DNA of 64,000 nt from Prorocentrum cordatum (lineage: Eukaryota > Sar > Dinophyceae > Prorocentrales > Prorocentraceae), in assembly GCA_963575745.1 (NCBI GenBank), contig CAUYUJ010015848.1, positions 1-64,000 on the forward strand. Direction: 5' to 3'. How positions within the stretch are numbered: position 1 is the stretch's first letter; each line of letters starts with the position of its first letter. The position numbers were made by a program, and so were the translations under genes. This document shows positions 30,937 through 40,345 of this stretch, one piece after another. Under the pieces are notes generated by a model that saw only the letters and a program-made list of their open reading frames with translations, was not told where the DNA came from and searched no databases.

Positions 30937-32646
30937 CGACGAGAGGTCCGTCTAGGCTCGTGGAACCTACGACGGAGAGGACAACTTACTATCCACACAA
31001 TACTTAGTGCGATGAAAGGGGCGGATGTGACACTCCTGGGGGTACAAGAGTGTCAAAATCTTTGGGATCATCGTTCTGAGCTGTCAGGTTCGGGTGAAGG
31101 TGCTATTCGCACGATTTTTGATAGCTCCCGCAAGGTTGCCATCCTGTATAAGGATAATTGGCGGAAGCACCGCCTTGCTACGTTCAAGGGGAAAGGTTAC
31201 GTTGCCATAGGATTTACGACGGTCACGGTTGTTTCATGCTATTTGCCCAATGCTGAGGATGTGACGTTGAAGAGTGATGACATTACGAATGAGAAGTTTC
31301 AGAACATTATATATAATATGAATGAGGCCCTGGAGAAGTATTTCCACAGGTACCCTAGGACGCCCCAGAAGGTGGTGTTGCTCACGGATGCGAACTTGGA
31401 ACTGTCGCCAGATACGAGCTGTAACGGTCTCCAACTTACGGGGGAGGGATTGCTGGAATCAACTCTGGTCTATTCGGGTGGGGCATCACGTGTGCGTTGG
31501 AGGAGGAGGGAGGCAATGAAGGAGGCGCTTCTTCAGTTCTGTGGGAGGTGGAGGATTGTGATGGCCAACACATTTGGACCCAGGAGGCCTACTTGGATCC
31601 CGTCGGGTCTTGGGGCTCCCAGTGTCTTGGACTATATTGGGTTACCCGGGGCACAGTCGGAGGTGGGGGTTAAATTCATCCAACCACTGGGGGCGACGGC
31701 ACTGACTGCTGTATCGGATCATGCTCTGTTCCATGCCACGTTGCCATGTGCTCCGACGGGTGTGCGCAGGCAGAAGCCGAAGGCGACAAGGACCTCCAAT
31801 TTGGTCCACTGGGCTCCCGAGGATGCTCAGGCTTGCGCTCGGGAGGCGGAGATTGCTTTCACCGCATGCGGGGCAATTCCTGTCAGGTCTGCTGCCGCGA
31901 CGCCCGAGGAGGGCTGGGAGCTGGTCAGCCGTTCCCATCCTCGTGTGGCGCGTCAGCTTAGGACCGTGGTGGAGGAGGAGGGTAACAGCACGGACAGTAC
32001 GGAGACTATGATGGAGGACTTGGAGGAGTGGGAGGAGGTGGAGGATGTGACGACACAGTGCGTTCAGGCGGTGGGATCACCCACTTGTGAAGGCGAGTTC
32101 ATCAATACGGCGATTGTGTCGGCGGCCAGTCTCACGCCTCATGCACAGGGACGACAGGTCCAACGTCCCAAGAAGCCAGAGGAGTTGTGGAGGATGGAGG
32201 AGGACATGAAACAGCTCAGGAGGGAGACTGGTCCGATTTCAATTCACAAGAGGGAAGGAGCAGCGTCATACGATGACGTGTCGCCCGAAATGCTCAAGTT
32301 ACTTCCTTGGGCGTGCGTGCGCCGTGTACGTGACTTCTTTCAGCGCCTGGCCTGTCGGGGGGATCTCTCGCCGCAGTGCTGGAGAAAATTCCTTGTCACT
32401 CTGGTCCCGAAGAGCCCCCAAATGTCCCAACTCGAAGACACTAGAAAAATATGCCTCATACCTCTTATGTCCAAATGGTACAGCCTGTGTCCCACTATAC
32501 TTGCGGAGGAAGAGTTGACAAAGCTCCGACCTCATACGTGCTTGTTCGGCTTTGCGGCAGGTAGGGGACCACATGAAATTAGGGCGGCAAAGGGGAATCA
32601 TCATATCTTGGGAGTGCAGACGTACTACAGTGCTTCGACCATGTGA
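30937..32646 (+). pseudogene. LINE pol: APE endonuclease and start of reverse transcriptase
   Basis: The endonuclease motifs appear in order: GSWNLRRRG (catalytic Asn), LLGVQEC (Glu), VVSCYLPN, VVLLTDANLELS (Asp/Asn), PTWIPSG...VLDYIGLP and AVSDHALF (the SDH box). This is the APE-like fold that nicks the target DNA for target-primed reverse transcription. After a linker of about 150 residues come early RT motifs: YDDVSPEMLKLLPW, WRKFLVTLVPKSPQ, EDTRKICLIPLMSKWY. The frame ends with TGA at 32,644. The next RT motif (VLQCFDHVTLTLAYNSL, motif A) is in another frame at 32,606-32,690, so at least two frameshifts lie at 32.6-32.7 kb. The first ATG in frame is 31,012, but the domain begins upstream near 30,950. 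Confidence 0.8.
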
Positions 32647-32703
32647 CGTTGACGTTGGCGTATAACAGTCTGGTATCATTGGGGTTCCCCTTCGGAGCTC
32701 ATA

Positions 32704-33963
32704 TTTGCCCTCTTGGAGCCCATGCATGAGAACGTGTGTCAGATGTCCTTTGAAGGTGTGCGGTGGACGGATTGGGTGTGTTGGGATAGGAGTATCCGCA
32801 CGGGAGGAGTGGAGAGCCCCCTCTTGTTCAAGGCTGTCTCGGTGTATCTTTGGGAAACGGTGGTGCGGCAGTGGGAGGAGAACGACTATGGTTATGAATT
32901 GGAGACCCCCTTGAGTGGAGGCAGGAGGAGGATTGCACATGCTCTGTGGGCGGACAACTTGTATGTGTGTGCACGGACCCTGGACGAACTTCGGGAGATG
33001 ATGTCTATGCTCACGGTGCCGTTGGCTCAGGCGGGCCTGCGGTGGAAACCCTCATCGCTGGGATACCTCCTGTGTGGAGGCTGGCCTCGCTGTTCTGATA
33101 CCGAGCTTCGTGTGTGGATCCCTGAGTATGGTGAGGAGTTGGTCCTGCCACGTCTTCGACAGATGTCGGCTCTGGGAGTGGAACTCTTTGATGACTGGAG
33201 TGAGCATCGGGATCTACTTTGTCATTTACAGCGGGCCAGGCGTGCGTGGATGTGTGATGTACAGTTCTATCGCTGTAGACAGTTACCTTTGCGTGATCGT
33301 TTTATGCGTTACATTGCACGAGTGCAGTCCATTGTTTTGTATGCATGCGAAGGTATGACGGCGGATGAGGGGGCTATTCAGAAGTTATATGCGTGGGAGG
33401 GTCAACTACTGGCGATCATTGGTGGTCTGCGTAAGAAGGCGAGTGAGGATTGGACCGTGTATACTCAGAGGCGGCTGCGCTATGGTCGCCAACACTTTGC
33501 TAGGTACGGCTTCCAATCATTGGTCCAAAGATTTCTCAGAAAGCAGTTTGACTGGGCAAAGGATGTGGCATCGTTCGCTTGTATGCATACGTGTGCACCT
33601 ATGTTAGCGCGTGCGTCGGGGGAGGAGGCACGTACCAATCGGCGTCAGCGTACGAGAATCTTCCGTGAGGCGGTGCGGGGCCAACGACAGAGGCTCTCGA
33701 CCACCCGGCCTGGTGAGGCTCCGACACCAGCACCACCTGTGTCGGATGACGTGTCAAGGCCCTTTGTTCTTTCTCGTGTTGCGATGCTGCTTGGTTTGGG
33801 GGAGTGGACGGAGAGAAGGGAGGCTATGATTACTGCTAGTGGGGGGAGGACGGAGATAACCAGACTAACAGGGAGGATGTTTCCTACAGGCTACAGGCCG
33901 TGGGACTTCTTATTTTGTGCAGGCTGCTGGTGTGAACTGGTGGCATCATCTCGACTGGAGTGA
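32704..33963 (+). pseudogene. LINE pol: RT fingers/palm, motifs B to E, and connector
   Basis: Reads VCWDRSIRTGGVESPLLF (motif B, in place of the usual RQGxPxSP), then RIAHALWADNLYVCA (motif C). The box is A-D-N where most reverse transcriptases have x-D-D. LRWKPSSLGYLLCGG resembles the motif D/E region. A connector follows (YACEGMTADEGAIQKLYAWE, RLRYGRQHFARYG), like the thumb and linker of other LINEs. The frame stops at 33,961, and the sense continues in another frame from about 33,915. The A-D-N box also appears, further decayed (ALWASI), in the LINE at 37.2 kb. Confidence 0.75.
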
Positions 33964-34810
33964 ACATGGTTTTCGCGAGTTTGCTACGGCCCGACTGTGC
34001 GCGGCGGGATTTTCACATATGACGGAGGGCTTTATCTTTAAGGAGGAGGGAGATCAGATACACAGAGAGGAGGAGGCGGATGACAATCAGTATACACAGA
34101 CGGCGCTTGATCGTATTGCCAGGCGCCTCGCAGCAAACTTTGAAAATGAGGTCCGCTTCGAGCGACGAGGCGGAGTTGCGATGGAGCTGTTAGGCGACTC
34201 CATGCTGATAACCAACTGGATGAGGGGAAGGTGGAATTTCAACAACAATATATACCGATCGCAGGTGGGGGAGGTTATTGATCTGTTAGACGATGCCTGT
34301 CGACATTTTAAGCTGCAGGGCCCAGCCACAGGATATGACTTGTGGCGTCATCACTATCGTGAAGGCAACGACCGTGCTGACCGACTGACTTGGGAAATCA
34401 GACATCTACCATTACAATCGAGGTACAGAAGCATTCAACAACATATAAACAATACTGAAACATTGATCGCAATCCGTTGTGCGTACGACGGTGGCGTTAG
34501 CAGTGCTGGTGCTGGGGGAGGATGGTGGCTAGACGGTGAGTTCATCAGTGAGCAATCTGGGGAAGGGGTTAGTGATTGCCTGCACACGTTTACCCGTCCG
34601 TTGGCGGAGGAGGCTTTTGGCCTGCTTCCCGGTGCGACGGTTGCTCAATGTGAGCTTGAGGCCGCTTCGAGACTCCCGCTCTGCTTGCAAGATACTTCAA
34701 GAGTATCACGTTTTTCAGGGTACATCCAGCCCACAGGGGATGGCTGCACCAACCCGACCGCCCTTGTAGGGCCCTGTGGTCGGACCGCAAACCGCAAAAA
34801 ACCTGGTTGA
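33917..34810 (+). pseudogene. LINE pol: RNase H-like region with permuted motif order
   Basis: RNase H motifs are present but in unusual order. First comes GDSMLITNWMRGRW (34,192, the third acidic motif), then HHYREGNDRADRL (34,349, the His/Asp motif), and only afterwards YDGGVSSAGAGGGWWLDG (34,484, normally the first motif) and PLAEEAFGLL (34,600, normally second). In ordinary RNase H the DGG and AE motifs precede GDS and H-REGN-AD. The frame then runs into the LINE 3' end and on into the host repeat, so its last about 35 residues are not meaningful. RNase H would remove RNA from the cDNA hybrid. Confidence 0.65.
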
Positions 34811-34830
34811 CGGTTTACCGCCGGCTCCAG

Positions 34831-35121
34831 TCGGTGTTTCGAAGATTGTGAGATATTTGGCAACTCGTTTTGAGAACCGGTATTGTTCGCACCTGTAGTG
34901 GGTTATGCCGCGTCTGCCAGTAACATTCTCAGATCCGTAGCTGCAGTATTTCTATCAAAACACTTGGCGGAACCGACGTCGTATAAGACCCCCAAAATAC
35001 ATTTTGCGAGTATTCAAGCTGACACTTGAGAACGCTTTCTCCTTGCTATCTAGGCGCTGATTTTAGAGCTCTACGAGGGTCCCAGCGGTAACCTGGTTGA
35101 CGGTTTACCGCCAGCTCCCAG
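34831..35121 (+). mobile_element. B-family 3' part
   Basis: Resumes TCGGTGTTTCGAAGATTGTG after the previous CTCCAG, which fits insertion at GGGGT/CGGTTTTTC. GAGCTCTACGAGGG is near 35,071, with stem GGTAA/TTACC and CAGCTCCCAG at 35,121. Its 5' part is probably the piece at 28,271-28,331. Confidence 0.7.
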
Positions 35122-35303
35122 TCGTCCACGCTCGCCGCAGCGGCTTGCCGGTAGCGAGTCTGGGAGCGTGGCTTCCTAGCGTGCGCGTGTAGCGCCGCAC
35201 TTTCACGCGCCATTGTCCGCGCTCGCCGCAGCGGCTTGCCGGTGCCGGCAGCGTGTCTGGGAGCGTGGCTTCCCAGCGTTTGTCAATGCGCGTGGCCGTG
35301 TGT
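35122..35303 (+). repeat. C-type repeat, two 90-bp copies
   Basis: GCTCGCCGCAGCGGCTTGCC occurs at about 35,130 and 35,220, each followed by TCTGGGAGCGTGGCTTCC, giving a tandem pair of about 90 bp. It is related to the C repeats at 21.8 and 24.0 kb and again precedes a B 5' end. Confidence 0.6.
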
Positions 35304-35610
35304 ACCTCGTAGAGCTCTTCGGCATCGATGAGCTAGAGGAATTCCGGCGCGGGGTGTAGCTAGTTGGCCCACCTGGCCCGGGCGGACAATGTGTCAACCT
35401 GGGGTCGGCTTTTCAGATATTGTGAGAGATTTGAGAATTCGTTTCGAGAGCCAGAACCTTTCTCACGTGTAGTGGGTTATGCCGCGTCTTTCGGTCGAAT
35501 CCTCAGACCCGTAGCTGGAATGTTATTGTTAGATGATGTGGAGGACCCGACTTTCTATAAACCCAAAAATGATGTTGCGAGTTTTCGTGCGATGCGTTTT
35601 CCGTTGAAAA
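35304..35610 (+). mobile_element. B-family element without 3' end
   Basis: Starts ACCTCGTAGAGCTCTTCGGC at 35,304 and follows the B body as far as GATGTTGCGAGTTTTCG. After about 35,610 the sequence is unrelated. The expected internal inverse repeat and hairpin are missing in the forward orientation. Confidence 0.7.
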
Positions 35611-35927
35611 CGTATCTATGCGTTAACATTGGCATGCGTGTAAACATATGTACAGTATACAGACTTGTACACGTCAGAGCATGTCAGGCAGGTGGCATGG
35701 CACATGTGGTGCGTAGCTGAAAGGGGCGTACTGCAGTTGAAATCCGGGGGGTGTGCAGAGAGGCCGTTCCATGCTTAATCCTGCCTGATTGCAAGACTTC
35801 AGACGCACCAGATCATCCCCGACACGCAGCAGATGAACATCTCGAATGCTGTCGCCGACAGGTGCATTCAGGAGGCTAGCGAGCAGGACCAGCCGCGCGG
35901 ATCGTCATGATCCAGTGGCTGTACGAC
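35611..35927. other. Unassigned stretch
   Basis: About 320 bases with no A, B or LINE motif that I can recognise and no convincing frame. It lies between a truncated B element and an inverted hairpin. Confidence 0.35.
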
Positions 35928-35977
35928 TGGGAGCCCGCGGTAAACCGTCAACCAGGTTACCGCCGGGACCCTCGTAG
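35928..35977 (-). mobile_element. Inverted B 3' end (hairpin only)
   Basis: The minus strand reads CTACGAGGGTCCCGGCGG, TAACCTGGTTGACGG, TTTACCGCGGGCTCCCAGT. The second arm has CCGCGGG in place of CCGCCGG. The same change is seen in the forward hairpin half at 40,327-40,340, at the other end of the old LINE. Confidence 0.65.
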
Positions 35978-36034
35978 ACACCATGTCAGAAGGCGCCTCA
36001 GCGAACTGTTCGACACAAGGCGGCAGCGAGAGAG

Positions 36035-36709
36035 GTGAGGGAGATGAGGATGAGCATGCGACGGAAGGAGGAGAGAGGAGAACGGCTGGATGAGCAGGAG
36101 GTGAAGAAAATGCAGAGGACAGCCAAGGAGTTGCGAACAAAAAGGGGGATGTTTCGGTCAGAAACCCTGCAGTGCGACCACTCGGAGACGAAGAAGAGTA
36201 TACGTCCGATAATCAACACCATCGGGTGCGGAGGAGTTCAGACAGAGGATAGAGAAGAGTTGATACACAAATGTATGGACATGTGCAGAAAAAGATTTCA
36301 GGATGAGAAACTAGATGATGATAATCATAAGATTCTCGGAGGCAAAGAAGACAGCATACATGCTCTGAGATACCTTAGGAGCCCCTGAAGAAGATGGCGA
36401 CGATCATGTAAGCTCGTGCAAAGACTAGAACCCACAAAGCCACAGGACCCGAGAAAGGTTCCCCCCCAAATGATCAAGAAGCTCACGTGGATGAGCTTGA
36501 GGAAGATGTCGAGGGTGTTTCAGGATACATATATATATACATATATGTATATACATATATATATATATACATATGCCAGGAAGATCGGCATTCCAAAGGA
36601 TTGGAAGGAACTTGTCATTGTTCTCATGCCGCGAAAGGCTCAGATCGAAGACCTTGCGCAAAATCGAGCACTCTGTCTAGTGAACACACTGTCGCAAAAT
36701 GGTACATGA
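36035..36709 (+). pseudogene. LINE pol remnant: linker and early RT motifs
   Basis: Frame 36,035-36,388 is highly charged and could be the endonuclease-RT linker. Frame 36,416-36,709 reads DPRKVPPQMIKKLTWMSLRK, aligned in order with DDVSPEMLKLLPWACVRR of the other LINE. A Tyr/Ile run from the AT microsatellite follows, then IPKDWKELVIVLMPRKAQ and LAQNRALCLVNTLSQ (RT motif 1-2 region). Confidence 0.6.
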
Positions 36710-37625
36710 TGAGTCTTATATGGTTCTAGCAGAGACCGAGTTGGATCCGAAGGCTCATTCTCCGAATCTGTATGGCTTTCGCAGGCATCGAACGATTCGT
36801 GAGATCACAGCGGGACTGCGCCAGATCAGCAAGCATGCCACAATATGGGGGAAACTGGAGAGTCTGCACTTGGGGTTGGCAGAGGTTAAGCACGCCTTTG
36901 AACATATGATGGCCAGAAGAGCCTCTGAATTTTTGAAATAGGTATCGATCAACTCATTCTTGGTGCAGCGTATCTTAGAGTGTTTTTTTTTGAATTTTGG
37001 GGCGGCCACATTCGAAGGAGTTGAATCGTGTAGTATATCATTTGATGGGATGATCCGCTCGGGTGGGGCGGAAGGACCTTTCCTATGGTGTTGCCAGTCG
37101 TTGGCGCTGTGGGAGTCAGTCGTATGCGCGTGGCAGGAACGAGGTGCAGGCTATTGTCTTGCACCCGGGAACGTGGCTGAAGGACGAGTGACACATGCAC
37201 TGTGGGCATCTATTATTCTTGCAGATGCGAGATCGGCAGAGATGTTGTCAGAAATGATGAGTGAGATGTCTAGACCTGTATGCGCGCGGATTGTCGTGGA
37301 AGCCAGAATCATTATGTTATTTATTCTTCGGGCATCGAAATATCGAGGCTATTCTACCACCCCCAATGCAAGCACGGGTTCATGCAAGTTGCAGCCTTTG
37401 GCGCAGATGATGATGGGAGCGGGGAAATGGGAGGAGGAACGTGATGCATTTGTGCGCAGTTGGAAGTGTAAGGAGCGCCCGCAGATGACGAGGCGCCTGC
37501 AGGGATGGGCATATATGCGCAGAGGACAGCGTAATTGGCATGCTCATTTTGAAGGCTTCTATCGGACTAAGGATTGGTGGAATGAAGCGAGGTTTGGTGA
37601 AGAATCGTTCCAGGTATTTTAACAT
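36699..37625 (+). pseudogene. LINE pol remnant: RT palm
   Basis: 36,699-36,941 reads LYGFRRHRTIREITAGLRQ, then LGLAEVKHAFEHM where motif A should carry an Asp. 36,960-37,622 reads MIRSGGAEGPFLWCCQSL (motif B), RVTHALWASIILADARS (motif C, acidic box gone) and a connector with RRLQGWAYMRRGQRNWHAHF. It is collinear with the LINE at 32.7-33.6 kb. Confidence 0.65.
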
Positions 37626-37799
37626 AATGTTTTGGTACAGGCGGGATTAGGACCCATGGGGCCTCTGTGTACTCAGAAGACAGAAAGAAGGAGGCGGAGG
37701 AGGAGGCAGAGAGGAGACAGAAGAAGAGGATAATCCCATACAACGCAGAAAGGCCACGCCAGAGGAGGAGGCGAAGGAGAATCAACGGAAGGAGTGGAG

Positions 37800-38201
37800 A
37801 GGGTCTATAATCGAGCTTCAACGTAGCGTTTGGGATGACACGGCTCCAGGAATTGCGACAGGAATATGTGGGGATAGTGCCGCGGTCATTAGTTGGTTCC
37901 GAGGAAGATGGGCAATGACCAATGCCATATCTCAATGTATTGTTGCATGTATGCAGAACTCATGTGATATAAGTGGGGAAATCCATGGGGCAAGGCCTCC
38001 AGGGCCTGGGCATGATTTGTGAGCTACTCCAAAGTTACCCCCCTTACACTTTCAAAGACTGAAAGGCTTGTTGCACTCCTTGGTTGTTTCGATGGGGGGG
38101 TGGGGGGGGGGGGGGGCACGGAAGGAAGTGCTGTCCGTTATTGGCTGGAAGGCCAGGTCAAGGACGCGTCTCAGGGCCCGTGCAGATATCACCCTCCTTG
38201 A
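37800..38201 (+). pseudogene. LINE pol remnant: permuted RNase H
   Basis: GICGDSAAVISWFRGRW starts near 37,863, a poor His/Asp region follows, then LLGCFDGGVGGGGG and AVRYWLEGQ begin near 38,080. The GDS-before-DGG order is the same as in the other LINE despite strong divergence. A run of G at 38,091-38,116 adds to the frame damage. Confidence 0.55.
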
Positions 38202-38399
38202 GGAGGGGGCCCTCGTGGACGCAAGTTCTACAGTGACCGAGACCAAACTTGCTTCAGCACAAAGGCTGTCAGAAGCCACAAGGCAGATCGTGCATCAATG
38301 CTCTCATCTCTCCCCAGTCTCTTCTTCTCCCGTTTATGCTCAACTCCATATGTGTTGATTGCTTCTTTGCATTGTGATGTTTGATACAACGGTGACTCT

Positions 38400-39330
38400 T
38401 CACTTGTCGCGTCTAGCAGTTGAGTATGGATCCAGTTGTGATAAAACGTGCACGCAATGATCATATAGACAAACCCAAGCATTACAGTACGAGCTCAGGT
38501 CTTGAGATATTTGGATGCACGTGTCCGTTGATGTACAACATATCACGATCAATACTTTTGAATTACAGAATATTTCGAGTGGGCTGGAGGAAGTCGGCGG
38601 CCGGTTGGTTGTCAGAAAGTTACGTGAGAATGATGTGGTTCGAGGTGGACCGCAAAACATTTTTCAATCATCGTGGGCACATGAGCGGGGACTTGTGGGT
38701 GGGACCAAATAAAGTCACATGGCACCAATGGGGAGACGGGGCTTGATGATAGATCATATAAGGAGGATGACGAGAGGAGGCGATCAGGCTTGTCTGCATG
38801 CTTTTATTCTAGGCTCGAAGTCATGGCGAGTTCGAGCCATCGAGAGGTTTGACGTGGCCCTGCCAGTGGGAACCCTGCGGATCGAACCCGTCAAGCTCTG
38901 CATAATAACCCGTGTCCTTTCAGAGCAAATTTGGATCGACATGGGCGAGCAAGATCAGGGAAGAAGGAGAGTTCAGTGCCAGAGAATGTCCCTAAGAAAG
39001 CACGAAAGGATGTGTGTATGAACAGCATGTGGTGATTGAGTCAAGTGTGACTGAGAAAGACAGTCCTTCTAAAACATCAGACTTGGAGCATGAGAAGACG
39101 CCGTGTTCACCGACGGAGGGCTATAGACATCCGTCTCCACCGCCGCCACCTGAAAGGGCGCTTCCGAAAAGACGGCCACGCACGAAGCCTATCCCGAAGC
39201 CACCTGGCCCCCCAAAATGGTCCAGAACGGTAGGGGCGATGACGCCAGGGGTGACAGTGTTCGTGGGAAGGGCTTTTGTTATGGAGGAAGGAAGTGTCGC
39301 CATTGAAGTGGACGATGATTGAGTGTAGAA
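38400..39330 (+). pseudogene. LINE 3' region with proline-rich frame
   Basis: Broken frames (38,420-38,746 and 38,719-39,021) precede a better-kept one at 39,014-39,322. The latter has an acidic N-terminus (TEKDSPSKTSDLEHEKT), a Pro/Arg-rich middle (PPPPPERALPKRRPRTKPIP) and a C-terminus PGVTVFVGRAFVMEEGSVAI followed by EVDDD and a stop. I do not recognise the protein. Its position after the RNase H region suggests an extra 3' domain or ORF of this LINE family. Confidence 0.4.
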
Positions 39331-39339
39331 TCTGCTCGT

Positions 39340-40100
39340 GAGAGAGGATTCAGCGTGAGTATTTGTTCTTAGCAGTGTGGCAACTGCGTCTTTCTTCTTT
39401 CATTCGAGTATTTAGTTATTGATCGACATAGGTCCTTCATTCAGTGAGTATTTGCTGTTTCAACAGACATCGGGCATTTTCAGTTGAGCAGCTGCGGTAT
39501 TGATAGAGATCGATCTTTCCTTCAGTGATCATTTGCTGTATCATTGACAGTAGCCACTCTTTCAGTTGAGCATAAGCGGTATGGATCGACGCCAGTTTTT
39601 CTGTCAGGCGAGCATCTGTAGTATTGAGGGACAGTTGAGCATCGGAGTGACTCATATATCACCAGCTTGTAGGAGGCATGCCAGGAGCGCATGCCACCTC
39701 AATATTATCATGCCTACGGGAGTGCGAGATAGCATAATTTATGCCTTAGCCATCCTGGCTCGGCAGGTCCAAGGGGTCAGATTCCATATTGCGTGTTTTG
39801 TATGTTGTGTATGTCACCTAAATGTTATCGAGCCTGTGGAACTTTGTTAATGAGTGTTTTCGGCTTCGTTTGGAGAGCCACATTGAGATTGATGACAAGT
39901 TTCTGCAGGGATATTGAACAAGAAGGAAGTCATAATGCCATGCGGCCTCGTCTGGAGAGTCGCAATTGAGATCGAGAGAAGGAATGATGACGGACTGTGC
40001 TTGAGGAATAAGAGTATGCCCTTGTTTGGAGGGACAGGAAGATATTGAGTGATTTGGCTTCGTTTGGAGAGCCACATCAGATGCTGGAAGGATGCTAGCA
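39340..40100 (+). repeat. Tandem repeats in the old LINE 3' untranslated region
   Basis: Two sets are seen. At 39,360-39,660, units of about 60-70 bp contain TTTCAGTTGAGCAGCTGCGG-like cores. At 39,855-40,090, four units contain GGCTTCGTTTGGAGAGCCAC (starting about 39,859, 39,944, 40,017 and 40,051). Confidence 0.65.
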
Positions 40101-40345
40101 TTATAATATTATCGAACGTTTACGTGCTACTGCGACAAGGTGAGAATGACTACCGATATAGGTAGTCGCGCTGCTGAGCAATCTTCTCCTTTCCTGCCTG
40201 CCTCTTCTCACCCAGGCTCTCACCAAAGCGTGAAGACCTACGCGCTGCCTGAAGCGACGCTGCGGTGGCCTCGTACCCGAGGCTCCTTGACCGCCACGCA
40301 TGCGGAAAAAAAACGGAGGTTGACGGTTTACCGCGGGCTTCCAGT

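Larger units (their letters stand above)
29202..34799 (+). mobile_element. LINE retrotransposon, about 5.6 kb, decayed
   Basis: Flanked by a 10-bp duplication with one mismatch: AACTTGGTTG at 29,192-29,201 and AACCTGGTTG at 34,800-34,809. The order is a 5' leader with tandem repeats, ORF1, APE-type endonuclease, reverse transcriptase, an RNase H-like region, then a short 3' end finishing CGCAAACCGCAAAA, with no long poly(A). Coding frames hold several stops and frameshifts, so this copy is not functional. The 5' and 3' ends match the deletion derivative at 20-21.8 kb. The target is the loop of the B hairpin. Confidence 0.85.
28832..34830 (+). mobile_element. B element split by a full-size LINE (net about 391 bp)
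   Basis: Starts CCTCGTAGAGCTCTTCGACG at 28,832. GAGCTCTACGAGGG is at 29,169 and the first arm GGCGGTAAC ends near 29,194. After the LINE, CTGGTTGACGGTTTACCGCC and CTCCAG close the element at 34,830. Subtracting the LINE and one duplication gives about 391 bp, showing a clean insertion into a complete B. Confidence 0.8.
35985..40315 (+). mobile_element. Old LINE copy, about 4.3 kb, heavily decayed
   Basis: Shares the reverse transcriptase and RNase H layout of the LINE at 29.2-34.8 kb but differs at most residues, so it belongs to a related but distinct family. The 5' end is not defined. The 3' end is an A run (about 40,306-40,313) followed by GGAGGTTGACGGTTTACC, the second half of a target hairpin. 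An AT microsatellite (ATATAC repeats, 36,526-36,573) has grown inside the RT region. Nothing here can be functional. Confidence 0.65.

Noticed and set aside
12002-35350. Recurrent protein reading LVELFGIDELEEFRRGVELV
   Set aside because: It is the translation of the B-family 5' end, which lies in unrelated contexts with no start codon. Its recurrence reflects the repeat.
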